From Alphaproteobacteria bacterium UBA3760 (GTDB lineage: Bacteria; Pseudomonadota; Alphaproteobacteria; Rs-D84), in the NCBI GenBank assembly GCA_002371155.1, contig DFGC01000005.1, forward strand, positions 138,212 to 179,037: a DNA stretch of 40,826 nucleotides, given 5' to 3'. How positions within the stretch are numbered: position 1 is the stretch's first letter; each line of letters starts with the position of its first letter. A program made the translations under genes and the position numbers. The notes under the pieces were generated by a model. The model did no database searches. It was given only the letters and a program-made list of their open reading frames with translations, and was not told the DNA's origin. Shown in pieces: positions 24,066 to 32,861 of the stretch.

Positions 24066-25337
24066 ATGCAGGCAGTAACAAATACAAAAAATGCAAATGT
24101 TTTCGCAATCAGAAATTTGATTGAAAAACAGATGGATTTTGCGGCATGGACTTCGTGGATTGCACCGTTGGATTTTCAAATTTCTGGGAATGTTTTGGTT
24201 TTAACCGCACAGAATCAATTTTCGGCTGATTATATTTCTGGGGTTTATGGTGCGATGTTGAAAGATGTCGCGGCACAATTCGCGTTGGATGTTAAATTGG
24301 TTGTGCGTGGTGTTGTTTTGAATGCCCCAATTGCAAATGATAATAATGTCCAATCATATGCGCCGGCGACAGATACAACATCTGCGCCGGTTGCATTTGA
24401 TGCGTTTATTGCATCGGATGAAAACGCGTTTGCATTGTCGGCGGCGAAAAAGGTTGCATCATCGGCGGTTTCTTTTTCGCCATTGTTTATATATGGGCCG
24501 GCGGGTTGCGGTAAAACATTGTTGGCAGATTGCATTAAATCCGAATCGAAAAATGTCGTTATGATGACGGGGGCTGGGTTTGTTTCGGAATTTGCACGCA
24601 ATTTGCAAAAACGAACAATATTTGCGTTCAAAGATTTCTGTCGGAATTGCGACACATTTATATTGGATGATGTGCAATCATTATCTGGGAAACATGCAAC
24701 AATGGATGAATTTTTGCAATTGGTTATGGATTTGCGGAATATGGGTAAAAATGTTGTTTTGACATCTACGGTGGCACCAAATAATTTGACCGGATTTGAC
24801 AGACGCGCACAATCTTTGTTGGCATCGGGGTTGGTTGTTGATATGGCGGCACCAAATGCAAATGTTAAACGCACGATGTTGTTGCGTGCGGGTGTTAAAT
24901 CCGATATTGCCGATGCAATCGCAAAACGCATTGTGGGTGATGGTCATATGATTTCGGGTGTTGTCAATAAAATCAAAACATATAAAGAATTGATGGGGGC
25001 GGATGTGACATTGGGTGTCGCAGAACATTTATTGGCGGACACATTGGAAAAGTTTAAGACCCCAATCGCGATGGTAAAAATGATGTGTGAAAAATTGGGT
25101 GTTTCATATGATGCGATTTGTGGGGCGGGGCGCGCGAAATCTTTGGTGTTGGCGCGTCAGATTATAATGGCGGTGTTGAAAAAATCTACGCGTCTGTCAT
25201 TGGCAGAAATAGGGAATTATGTTGGTAATCGCGACCATGCAACGGTTATGTATGCGTTGCGTCAAATTGAAAAGTTGCAATCGTCTGATTTGATGTTGAC
25301 GGCACAAATAGAAGAACTGATTGCAGCATGCCGCTAA
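24066..25337 (+). CDS. dnaA: Divergent chromosomal replication initiator DnaA
   Basis: 423 aa, shorter than typical DnaA (450-500). The start at 24066 has AAGGAG just upstream and aligns with domain I; a longer in-frame version adds 37 unrelated residues. Domain I is residues 8-80 (MDFAAWTSWIAPLDF). The linker is short. AAA+ domain III has Walker A GPAGCGKT (144-151) and Walker B LDDVQSL (Asp201-Asp202). Domain IV carries the DnaA signature (LSLAEIGNYVGNRDHATVMYA). Two ATP-sensing arginines appear lost: the box VII SRF...GL finger reads SLLASGL (250-256), and the sensor II VRELEG region reads HMISG (294-298). It could be the main initiator in a fast-evolving lineage or a paralogue; domain IV excludes Hda. 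Confidence 0.85.
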   Translation: MQAVTNTKNANVFAIRNLIEKQMDFAAWTSWIAPLDFQISGNVLVLTAQNQFSADYISGVYGAMLKDVAAQFALDVKLVVRGVVLNAPIANDNNVQSYAPATDTTSAPVAFDAFIASDENAFALSAAKKVASSAVSFSPLFIYGPAGCGKTLLADCIKSESKNVVMMTGAGFVSEFARNLQKRTIFAFKDFCRNCDTFILDDVQSLSGKHATMDEFLQLVMDLRNMGKNVVLTSTVAPNNLTGFDRRAQSLLASGLVVDMAAPNANVKRTMLLRAGVKSDIADAIAKRIVGDGHMISGVVNKIKTYKELMGADVTLGVAEHLLADTLEKFKTPIAMVKMMCEKLGVSYDAICGAGRAKSLVLARQIIMAVLKKSTRLSLAEIGNYVGNRDHATVMYALRQIEKLQSSDLMLTAQIEELIAACR

Positions 25338-25349
25338 ATATGATATAAT
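25321..25349 (+). promoter_or_regulatory. Promoter overlapping the 3' end of dnaA
   Basis: TTGCAG (25321-25326), 17-bp spacer, TATAAT (25344-25349), 29 bp before the ATG of the next gene. Confidence 0.6.
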
Positions 25350-25377
25350 ACCCATTATAATGGATGGGGGAATTTTT

Positions 25378-26331
25378 ATGAAAAACCGCAGAAATCTACA
25401 CACACAAATAGTCCTTGCCGGACTGATTTTATCAATATTTAATTTTGGTGCCCATGCCGATGAAGTATCTGGATTGGCGGTGGCGATACAGAACGCAAAA
25501 AATTCTTGTTCGGGAATTTCCGATTCGATGTCTGATTTAAAGCGGCGCGCGGGAATATCAACCGCGGTGACGGGTGTTGGAACACTGTCCGCTGGTGGCG
25601 CGTTGGGCGCGGGTGTTGCGAAATCTGCAAAGGATAAAGAAATTGATGAAAAAATAGGAAAATCCGCGACGCGTGTTTATGGTGGTGGGGCGGTTGTTGA
25701 ATACGGTGAAATAACTGATGAGATGGTAAATGCAGCATTTGATAATTTAGAAAAAGAAGTAAAAGAATACGAAAAAATGGATTCTGAATCTAAAACACTG
25801 GGAAATGTTCGCACCGGCACATTGGCGGGAACGGCGGTGTTGGATACGGCAGGGACGATTATTGCGGCAAAAAACAAAGTGGGTGATGATTTACAAACAA
25901 AAATAGATAATTGTGTAAAATCCATTAAAAATCTACAAAATGAACGGATGCGTGCGCAGACGGAAAATACGGCAACCGATATAGAATTGGCAACGGCGAA
26001 TAAAATAATTACAAATTGTCGTGATTGGGAATTTATTGATTTGTCGCCGATAAATAAACGCGCAACGAGGGCCGTGGTATCGGGTGGCACGGGCGCGGCA
26101 TTGTCGGTGATTGGTGCGATAACATCTGCATCGGCAAATTCGGATTCGGTGCGGTCTGATAATTCAGACGCCGGAAAACAAAAAGAAAAGAATTTGAATG
26201 TGGCGTCAAATATTTTGGCGGGTGGTGCAACGGCGGCGTCGGGCGCGGCGACAATATTTAATGCGACACAAATCAGTGCGGTTAAAAAAGCCGCAACAAT
26301 GTCCGATAAATGCGAGGGGGCGTTAAAATAA
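25378..26331 (+). CDS. Secreted Gly/Ala-rich protein with repeated hydrophobic segments, unknown
   Basis: 317 aa. The start at 25378 follows GGGGGA; the upstream in-frame TTG lies inside a promoter. A signal peptide is cleaved after FGAHA (about 27). Four Gly/Ala/Thr-rich hydrophobic stretches follow: GVGTLSAGGALGAGVA, TLAGTAVLDTAGTIIAA, VVSGGTGAALSVIGAI and NILAGGATAASGAATIF. They are separated by charged helical segments (EKEVKEYEKMDSESK, KIDNCVKSIKNLQNERM). Cys are sparse and even in spacing (NSCSG, NCVKS, NCRDW, KCEG). The regular alternation suggests glycine-zipper hairpins inserting in or lining a membrane. The family is not recognised. It shares a transcript with the next gene (1-bp gap). 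Confidence 0.7.
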   Translation: MKNRRNLHTQIVLAGLILSIFNFGAHADEVSGLAVAIQNAKNSCSGISDSMSDLKRRAGISTAVTGVGTLSAGGALGAGVAKSAKDKEIDEKIGKSATRVYGGGAVVEYGEITDEMVNAAFDNLEKEVKEYEKMDSESKTLGNVRTGTLAGTAVLDTAGTIIAAKNKVGDDLQTKIDNCVKSIKNLQNERMRAQTENTATDIELATANKIITNCRDWEFIDLSPINKRATRAVVSGGTGAALSVIGAITSASANSDSVRSDNSDAGKQKEKNLNVASNILAGGATAASGAATIFNATQISAVKKAATMSDKCEGALK

Positions 26332-26332
26332 A

Positions 26333-27355
26333 ATGAAAAAGATATTAAGAATTTTTGCGTTTTGTGTTGCGTTTATGTCAAGTGGTGAATTGGTGCATGC
26401 GCAGGTATTTGTAAAGACTGATGCGGTGAAATCTGTTTGGTCAGATTATGATTTTAACGAACAAGGCACGACTTTGGAATCTGTAATTGTTTTTTGTATG
26501 AACAAGTCAGGGGCGACATTATCGGGGTGTCGTGAAAATGTAAAACAAATTGTTGCCAACCATAATCAAATAATAGAGCATGATAAATCAGTGCATGTTC
26601 CGTCATTAAATAAAAAATCAAATTCATCAGAAACCAAGATTTCACAAATAATAATTAAACGTGATTTAGACGGTGGAAAACGGGTCAGTGGTAATTGCGA
26701 CAATGAAATTGTTGTGAAATCTGGGACACCGATAAAACTAGATTGTGATGCAGTTAAAAATGAAAAACATTTAACAGGTTATGTTGATAACTATGGACAT
26801 AAACAGAGTAAGGATTGGCGATTTGGTTTTAAGGACCCTATATCACAGGCGGCATACAACAGTGAGCTGTATCCAAAATCGTTAAAAGCGATATATGGAG
26901 AATCAGAAACCCAGAAAAGCGATGGCAGTAAAAAGAATACAGGGCAAGGAAATGCACAATCTGCTGATGATTTACGTCAAAAACGGTTGGGTAATCGTAA
27001 AGACAAAATAAAACATTTACGTCGTAATTCTGGAGCGGAATTTACAGATGCAGAGTTAAACTTATATGAAGTAGCAAAAGGTTATGCGGATGTTAAGGCG
27101 CGTGCTTATATGGCATTGGTTCAATATTCTGATGCATCGGGAAATCTTAAAAAGGGTGATAGAACAAAACTTAGGATGTATGATTGTGATGTGAATGCAA
27201 ATAGGTGTGGTTTTACTTTTGTTGGTGAAAAATCCGGTGTAAATGTCTTGGCGTGTTGTCGTGTTATGGGAAGCAATAGTGCAACATGCGAAATTCCTTA
27301 TACATGGAAAAAAGGCGATACAGAACATACATCTGTATCGGATTGCCGGGGGTAA
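26333..27355 (+). CDS. Secreted protein with Cys-rich C-terminus, unknown
   Basis: 340 aa. A signal peptide is cleaved after LVHA (about 23). Early Cys occur at VFCMNKSG and SGCREN. The middle is Lys/Ser/Asn/Gln-rich and looks disordered (about 190-225). The C-terminal 65 residues form a compact Cys-rich domain (YDCDVNANRCGF, LACCRVMGSNSATCEIPY, SDCRG) that would make several disulphides if periplasmic or extracellular. It is not recognised. It starts 1 bp after the previous stop, so the two secreted proteins probably act together. Its codons are more A-rich in the middle than those of its neighbours, which may hint at recent change or transfer. Confidence 0.7.
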   Translation: MKKILRIFAFCVAFMSSGELVHAQVFVKTDAVKSVWSDYDFNEQGTTLESVIVFCMNKSGATLSGCRENVKQIVANHNQIIEHDKSVHVPSLNKKSNSSETKISQIIIKRDLDGGKRVSGNCDNEIVVKSGTPIKLDCDAVKNEKHLTGYVDNYGHKQSKDWRFGFKDPISQAAYNSELYPKSLKAIYGESETQKSDGSKKNTGQGNAQSADDLRQKRLGNRKDKIKHLRRNSGAEFTDAELNLYEVAKGYADVKARAYMALVQYSDASGNLKKGDRTKLRMYDCDVNANRCGFTFVGEKSGVNVLACCRVMGSNSATCEIPYTWKKGDTEHTSVSDCRG

Positions 27356-27362
27356 AAAAAAT

Positions 27363-27384
27363 CCGCCCATTTGGGCGGTGTTTT
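27363..27384. terminator. Terminator between the Cys-rich gene and parE
   Basis: Stem CCGCCC/GGGCGG with loop ATTT. An A-run precedes it and a T-tract follows it, so it can work in both directions. Confidence 0.75.
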
Positions 27385-27440
27385 CACCCCCGCCACCGCT
27401 GGCGCGGTCCCCCTCCCCACGGGCAGAGCCCTTGGGGCGG
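27385..27440. repeat. GC-rich palindromic patch
   Basis: A roughly 56-bp GC-rich block in an AT-rich setting, made of short palindromes (CGCCACCGCTGGCG, GGGCAGAGCCC) and C/G runs, immediately downstream of parE. Composition and structure suggest an interspersed repeat; only one copy is in this window. Confidence 0.45.
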
Positions 27441-27443
27441 AAT

Positions 27444-29420
27444 TTACACAAATAAATCTTTGACAAACTGGGCGTGTTCGGTGATAAAACGGAATCGGAA
27501 TTCAGGTTTTTTGCCCATCAGTTCGGTGACGATTGTTCGGGTTTTTTCCGTATCTTCGGCACCGTCGTCGGTTTTTGGTGGTAATTCAATACGAATCAGA
27601 CGACGGGTTTTGGGTGACATGGTGGTTTCTTTTAACTGATTGGGCATCATTTCCCCCAAACCTTTGAATCGAGATATTTCAACCTTTTTATTTTTATATT
27701 TTCCGTTTTTCAATTTTTCTAATTCTTCGTCCGAATCGATATAGAACGATTCGGTGCCGCATGTAAATTTATAAAGCGGTGGGCATGATAAATACAAATG
27801 ACCGCCGTATATCAGTTGTGGCATATACTGATAGAAAAATGCCATCAACAGGGATGCAATATGACTGCCGTCGACATCGGCATCGGTCATGACAATAATT
27901 TTTTCGTAACGCAATTTATCGTCGTTCCAATCTTTGACCGTGCCCGCACCAATAATATCAATCAAATCGTTTAATTCGCGATTCGCACTAAACCGTTCGT
28001 CCGAATTTGACAGAACATTTAACACCTTGCCACGCAGGGGCATAATTGCCTGGGTCGCGCGGTCGCGTGCCTGTTTCGCGGTGCCACCCGCCGATTCGCC
28101 TTCGACAATAAATAATTCGGTGCCGTCAACCCCATGTTTTGTGCAGTCCGCCAATTTCGCCGGCATACGAATTCGTTTTGTCGGGGTTTTGCGTGCGATA
28201 TCTTTGACCTGTTTTGTTTTGATACGCGCGTTTGCCAGGTTTATTATAAATGACAACAGGGCGTTTGATGTTTTTGGGTCCGATGCCAGAAACATTTCCC
28301 ATGGGTCATGTAATGCGTTTTCAACATATCGTGCGATTTCCGGATTGGATAATTTTTCCTTGGTCTGGCCCAAAAATTGTGGTGTTTTATAAAATACCGA
28401 TACAATCGCCGCAACCGAATCGAATACATCGTCGCCAATGATTGTCGATGCAGCCTTGTTATTGGTTTTTTCACCGTATGCCTTGATACCCTTGGTAATT
28501 GCAGATTTGAAACCGCTTTCGTGGGTGCCACCGTCGATTGTCGCAATCGTGTTGCAATATGATGCAAAAAATCCATCGTCCGATGCCGCACCGTTTTCGT
28601 CGGTTAAAAATGTCAGTGCCCATTCAACGCGCCCCGAATCGTCCGGAAAATCGATTGACCCAGAAAACATACGCGGTAAAATGCGCGGTTTCGAATCGGT
28701 TTTTTCCGCCAAGAAATCAGATACCCCATTTGGATAGTAAAATGTTGTGGTGGCCGGGATATTCATGTCGTCGGTCAGCAAATTTGGATTGCAAATCCAA
28801 TCGATTTTTATCCCGCGCGACAGGAACGATTTCGCACGCGCCATGCGATAAATCTTGACCGGTTTGAATGCCGCGTTTTCGCCGAATATTTCATCGTCAA
28901 TTGTGAATCTGATTTTTGTGCCATGATTTTTTGTGGCATTTCCGCGTTCAATTGGCGATGTGGTTTTTCCGCGTGAAAAACTCTGGTGCCATTCGTATCC
29001 GTCGCGTGAAACGACCACATCCATGTTTGACGACAATGCGTTCACCACAGCCGAGCCAACACCATGCAATCCGCCCGATGTTTTATAAACATTGTTATTA
29101 AATTTTCCGCCCGAATGCAGTGTGGTTAAAATAACCTCTAATGCGGATTTGCCGGGATATTTTGGGTGTTCGTCAACCGGGATTCCGCGTCCGTCGTCGG
29201 TGATTTCGATTGTTTTAGAATCGATTAAATTTACCGTTATTTTTTTTGCAAAACCCGCCACGGCCTCGTCAATAGAATTGTCCATAATTTCAATAGGTAA
29301 ATGATGGACGGCCTTGTCATCGGTGCCACCAATATACATGCCCGGGCGTAAACGAACGGGTTCCAAACCTTCAAGCACCTGGATATCAGATGCGTCATAA
29401 GATGTATGTTTTTCTGTCAT
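27444..29420 (-). CDS. parE: DNA topoisomerase IV subunit B
   Basis: 658 aa, a usual ParE length (GyrB is longer in most proteobacteria). GHKL ATPase: MDNSIDEAVAGFA with the catalytic Glu region, DDGRGIPVDEHP, GGLHGVGSAVVNAL. The transducer domain follows. The TOPRIM domain has FIVEGESAGGTAKQARDR, RGKVLNV and DADVDGSHIASLL. KQARDR rather than KQGRDR favours ParE over GyrB. EGESAGG has Glu where EGDSAGG is usual, a conservative change. It decatenates daughter chromosomes with ParC, which is not in the window. It is transcribed on its own. Confidence 0.88.
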   Translation of the reverse strand: MTEKHTSYDASDIQVLEGLEPVRLRPGMYIGGTDDKAVHHLPIEIMDNSIDEAVAGFAKKITVNLIDSKTIEITDDGRGIPVDEHPKYPGKSALEVILTTLHSGGKFNNNVYKTSGGLHGVGSAVVNALSSNMDVVVSRDGYEWHQSFSRGKTTSPIERGNATKNHGTKIRFTIDDEIFGENAAFKPVKIYRMARAKSFLSRGIKIDWICNPNLLTDDMNIPATTTFYYPNGVSDFLAEKTDSKPRILPRMFSGSIDFPDDSGRVEWALTFLTDENGAASDDGFFASYCNTIATIDGGTHESGFKSAITKGIKAYGEKTNNKAASTIIGDDVFDSVAAIVSVFYKTPQFLGQTKEKLSNPEIARYVENALHDPWEMFLASDPKTSNALLSFIINLANARIKTKQVKDIARKTPTKRIRMPAKLADCTKHGVDGTELFIVEGESAGGTAKQARDRATQAIMPLRGKVLNVLSNSDERFSANRELNDLIDIIGAGTVKDWNDDKLRYEKIIVMTDADVDGSHIASLLMAFFYQYMPQLIYGGHLYLSCPPLYKFTCGTESFYIDSDEELEKLKNGKYKNKKVEISRFKGLGEMMPNQLKETTMSPKTRRLIRIELPPKTDDGAEDTEKTRTIVTELMGKKPEFRFRFITEHAQFVKDLFV

Positions 29421-29487
29421 AATACCTTTATTATTAGAACATTATTAAAAATTTCGCAAGTCTGATTTTTTTGTGGTGGAGTGGGGG

Positions 29488-29515
29488 TTGAATTTTTTTA
29501 TAAATGGACTATATT
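29488..29515 (+). promoter_or_regulatory. Promoter of dnaJ
   Basis: TTGAAT (29488-29493), 16-bp spacer, TATATT (29510-29515), 32 bp before the ATG. It resembles a sigma70-type rather than a clear sigma32 promoter. Confidence 0.5.
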
Positions 29516-29547
29516 TTCAACTGATAAAAATAATATAGGTCGTATTC

Positions 29548-30675
29548 ATGAATAAAAATCCTTATGAAGTTTTGGGCGTTGCCCGCGATGCGTCAGATGC
29601 CGATATTAAAAAGGCTTATCATAAATTGGTTATGAAATATCATCCGGATAAAAATCCCGGGGATAAAGATGCAGAAGAAAAATTTAAAGAGGTAAATAAC
29701 GCGTTCGATATATTAAAAGACCCGCAAAAACGCGCGGCGTATGACCGATTCGGGGATGCGGCGTTCGCCGGTGGCAATGGTGCATCGGCGGGGGCAGGTA
29801 ATCCGTTCGGTGCGGGATTTGGTGGGTTCGCGGGTGGACCTGGGATGGACGACATATTGCGCGAGGCCATGCGTGGTTTTGGATTTGATGGATTCGGTGG
29901 TTTTGGCGGTGCGCGTGGGGGCGCGACGCAACAACGCGGACGCGATTTATTGGACGATGTGACAATATCTTTGCGTGATGCGTATTTTGGAACAACGCAC
30001 AGTGTCAATTTTACCAGTAATGTTAAATGTGATAAATGCGATGGGCATGGCACCGATGATGGCAAGCCTGCGCCGGTATGTCCGCGTTGCGGGGGCAGTG
30101 GTTTTGTTCAAACGCGCCAGGGATTTTTTGCGGTTGAAACCCCATGCCCGGATTGTAATGGTTTGGGACGCAAGATTTCCAAGAAATGTTCGAAATGTGA
30201 TGGCGCGGGTGTTGTTCGTAAATCGCGCACATTGGATGTGAAAATCCCTGCTGGGGTTCAAGACGGCGCGCGTTTAAGACTTGCCGGTCAGGGCGAGGCG
30301 GGACAAAACGGTGCGCCGGCGGGTGATTTCTATATCGATATTCATATTGCGCCGGACGATAAATTTGAACGCGTGGATAATGATTTAATTACCAAAGTTG
30401 ATGTCCCGTTTGCAACATTGGCGATGGGTGGCGAAATCGATGTTAAAACAATCGATGATAAAGAATTGTCGGTCAAGGTTCCGTCGGGGACGCAAATTGG
30501 TTCGCGTCTGCGCGTGCGTGGCAAAGGTATGCCAAATCCGCATCGGTCGGGCAGTTTTGGTGATATGTATATAGAAATCACTATGACGGTGCCAACAAAA
30601 CTTTCTGAGAAACAAAAAAAGGCATTGGCGGAATTTGCCGGCGTAAAACCAAATAAAAAATCAGGATGGTTTTAG
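29548..30675 (+). CDS. dnaJ: Chaperone protein DnaJ
   Basis: 375 aa, full length. J domain 1-70 with the HPD motif (KYHPDKNPGDKDAEEKF). Gly/Phe-rich linker about 75-130 (FGAGFGGFAGGPG, GFDGFGGFGGARGG). Zinc domain with four CxxCxGxG repeats: CDKCDGHG, CPRCGGSG, CPDCNGLG, CSKCDGAG. The C-terminal substrate-binding and dimerisation domains follow (VKIPAGVQDGARLRLAGQGE). It stimulates DnaK ATPase. It is monocistronic here, with dnaK not adjacent. Confidence 0.97.
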   Translation: MNKNPYEVLGVARDASDADIKKAYHKLVMKYHPDKNPGDKDAEEKFKEVNNAFDILKDPQKRAAYDRFGDAAFAGGNGASAGAGNPFGAGFGGFAGGPGMDDILREAMRGFGFDGFGGFGGARGGATQQRGRDLLDDVTISLRDAYFGTTHSVNFTSNVKCDKCDGHGTDDGKPAPVCPRCGGSGFVQTRQGFFAVETPCPDCNGLGRKISKKCSKCDGAGVVRKSRTLDVKIPAGVQDGARLRLAGQGEAGQNGAPAGDFYIDIHIAPDDKFERVDNDLITKVDVPFATLAMGGEIDVKTIDDKELSVKVPSGTQIGSRLRVRGKGMPNPHRSGSFGDMYIEITMTVPTKLSEKQKKALAEFAGVKPNKKSGWF

Positions 30676-30698
30676 GTTGTCCATAAATTTATAAATAA

Positions 30699-30724
30699 AC
30701 ACCGCCCAGATGGGCGGTGTTTTT
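30699..30724. terminator. Terminator between dnaJ and pgsA
   Basis: 10-bp stem ACACCGCCCA/TGGGCGGTGT (apical GA between the arms) with a T-run on plus and A-rich sequence upstream. It is well placed to end both convergent transcripts. Confidence 0.88.
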
Positions 30725-30745
30725 ATAAAACAAATCGGGTTTTAC

Positions 30746-31345
30746 TTATTTTATCTTTTTCAATTTTTGGGCAAATGTTATTGTGTATTGGGTTGCCGAC
30801 CAAATAGATGCAACCAATGCACCCCACAATAATACGATGCCGGATTGTGATAAAATGTTCATTGTCCGCAACAGACGCGATGAAATTGTGTCTGGTGTGA
30901 CGGTTGTGCTGATTGCAAACAATGCCAAAAATGCAACAATGCACAGCATTTGTAATGTTGTTTTAATTTTTCCCATCGCAAAACGCGCGTGTGGCACCGG
31001 CATTTCGATTTTTTGTGTGCCCAGAAATTCACGCAGGCCACTGACATACAATTCGCGCGCAATCATTATGATGATTGGGATAATGATAAACCAAAAACGC
31101 ATCATCAATGCCAGCATGATAAATGTATTCGCAACCAATAATTTGTCGCCAATGTGGTCCAATACACCGCCCAGTTTTGTGCAGCAATTAAATTTGCGTG
31201 CCAAAAATCCGTCCAACCAATCACTGATTGCGCCCAATGCGAACAGTATCAACGATACCCAATACCATTGGAACATCAATGTTGGGATAATTGCGAATGC
31301 CGCGCAAATCCGGAATATAGATAAAAAGTTCACAAATGTTTTCAT
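30746..31345 (-). CDS. pgsA: CDP-diacylglycerol--glycerol-3-phosphate 3-phosphatidyltransferase
   Basis: 199-aa membrane enzyme making phosphatidylglycerol-phosphate. The CDP-alcohol phosphotransferase motif is intact: SDWLDGFLARKF followed by LGGVLDHIGDKLL, giving DxxDGxxAR...GxxxDxxxD. About four to five hydrophobic helices flank it. The basic C-terminus and length are typical. GGAG precedes the ATG (AAAGGAGACAAAACC). It is 38 bp from uvrC on the same strand and may share its transcript. Confidence 0.93.
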   Translation of the reverse strand: MKTFVNFLSIFRICAAFAIIPTLMFQWYWVSLILFALGAISDWLDGFLARKFNCCTKLGGVLDHIGDKLLVANTFIMLALMMRFWFIIIPIIIMIARELYVSGLREFLGTQKIEMPVPHARFAMGKIKTTLQMLCIVAFLALFAISTTVTPDTISSRLLRTMNILSQSGIVLLWGALVASIWSATQYTITFAQKLKKIK

Positions 31346-31383
31346 GGTTTTGTCTCCTTTGTTTTTTGACCAAGATGTTTTTA

Positions 31384-32811
31384 TTATATCAGTTCTGAAT
31401 GAAAATGTGCATAGATTTTTTTCGCCGCCGATTTGCCCAATGTTGGAACGCGTTCCAATTGTTGTAATGTCGCGTCCATAACCCCACGCACAGACCCGAA
31501 ATGTCTAATCAGCGCATGTTTGCGCGTTGGGCCGATTCCGTCGATTTCATCCAATACCGATGCCGTCATTTGCTTTGCACGGCGTTCGCGATGATATGTG
31601 ATGACGAATCGATGCGCCTCGTCCCGGACGGCGCGCAACATTAAAAACAATGGTGAATCTTTGGGTAAATCAGTATAAATTGAACCGTCGGGCATGATGA
31701 AATGTTCGTCGCCGTTGCGGACCTCGCCCTTGGTGACGCCAAATATAGGAATGTTTGGCGCGACACTGTGTGCGATATTCCATTGTGCCATGCCGCCATC
31801 GACGATTATTAAATCCAGTTTCGGGCCATTTGCCACCGCGCGACCGACAAATTCCGCCATCATGCCAATATCATTGCCGGCGTTTGATTTATTTTGTAAT
31901 TTGAAATGTCGATAATCTGTTTTGGTAAATCCGTTATGACCAAAGCAAATCATTGCGCCAACAGAATTTTTCCCAAATAAATGTGAATTATCAAATACGC
32001 CGGCGCGTTCGATTTTTATGTTTAACAATTTTTCCAATTCTGAAACATTTTTATCCCAATCCAAATTTTTTTCGTGTGTGATTGTGTTATTTCGTTTGCC
32101 GCGATTTGCCGTCTGGGTCAGGGCGATAATTTTATCGCGAACCGTGGCGGCGTTCTCGAAATCTTGGGCATCAGAATATTTTTTCATGTCGGCAAATAAT
32201 TCGTTCACGATTGGTTCGGTGTCGCCGGTTAAAATTCGGCGCGCCAATGCAACATTTTTATCGTATTCGGTTTGCGGGATACAGCATGGGGCACTGCATC
32301 GTCCGATTTGATATAACAGGCATGGGCGTGCGCGATTGTTCATAAATGTGTCGGTGCATGTGCGCAGACGGCATACCTTTTGTATCATCTTTATTGTGTC
32401 GTTTAATGCCGAAACCGACGGATATGGGCCAAATACATCGCGCCGTTGGGAAATTTTGCCACGAAATTTTAATATGCGTGGGAATTTATGTGCCGTCAAT
32501 GCCAACATAGGATACATTTTATCGTCCATCAACATGATGTTGTATTTAGGCTTTAATGTTTTAATCAGTTCTTGTTCGCGAATCAGTGCGTCCGATTCGG
32601 TGCGCGATATTTCCCATTCAACCCGGGTCACGAATTTTCGCATGACCTGTTTATGTAATTCCAGTTTTGATATGTCCGTATATTGGTGCAGGCGATTCGA
32701 TAAATTTTTAGCCTTGCCCACATATAACAATGTGCCATCCGCCCCGTACATGCGATATGTGCCGGGTGCGTCGGGGGCCGTTGCAATTAAATCAGAAAAT
32801 TGAATATTCAT
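31384..32811 (-). CDS. uvrC: Excinuclease ABC subunit C (compact)
   Basis: 475 aa, well short of the usual 600 but with all domains. GIY-YIG nuclease at the N-terminus (GTYRMYGADGTLLYVGKAKNL); Cys-rich segment (CLLYQIGRCSAPCC); UVR motif (SDAQDFENAATVRDKI); RNase H-like second nuclease (GVFDNSHLFGKNSVGAM, LDLIIVDGGMAQWN, RDEAHRFVITYHR); helix-hairpin-helix pair (DEIDGIGPTRKHALIRHFG, LERVPTLGKSAAKKIY). It makes both incisions in nucleotide-excision repair. The shortening is in linkers, consistent with genome reduction. Confidence 0.95.
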   Translation of the reverse strand: MNIQFSDLIATAPDAPGTYRMYGADGTLLYVGKAKNLSNRLHQYTDISKLELHKQVMRKFVTRVEWEISRTESDALIREQELIKTLKPKYNIMLMDDKMYPMLALTAHKFPRILKFRGKISQRRDVFGPYPSVSALNDTIKMIQKVCRLRTCTDTFMNNRARPCLLYQIGRCSAPCCIPQTEYDKNVALARRILTGDTEPIVNELFADMKKYSDAQDFENAATVRDKIIALTQTANRGKRNNTITHEKNLDWDKNVSELEKLLNIKIERAGVFDNSHLFGKNSVGAMICFGHNGFTKTDYRHFKLQNKSNAGNDIGMMAEFVGRAVANGPKLDLIIVDGGMAQWNIAHSVAPNIPIFGVTKGEVRNGDEHFIMPDGSIYTDLPKDSPLFLMLRAVRDEAHRFVITYHRERRAKQMTASVLDEIDGIGPTRKHALIRHFGSVRGVMDATLQQLERVPTLGKSAAKKIYAHFHSELI

Positions 32812-32828
32812 AATTTATATGATAGAAT
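32800..32828 (+). promoter_or_regulatory. Promoter of the pilin-rluC-asmA-cdaA operon
   Basis: TTGAAT (32800-32805), 17-bp spacer, TAGAAT (32823-32828), 33 bp before the pilin start. It overlaps the first codons of uvrC on the other strand. Confidence 0.55.
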
Positions 32829-32861
32829 ATAAATTGTAAAAATCAAATAAAGGTGGAAAAT

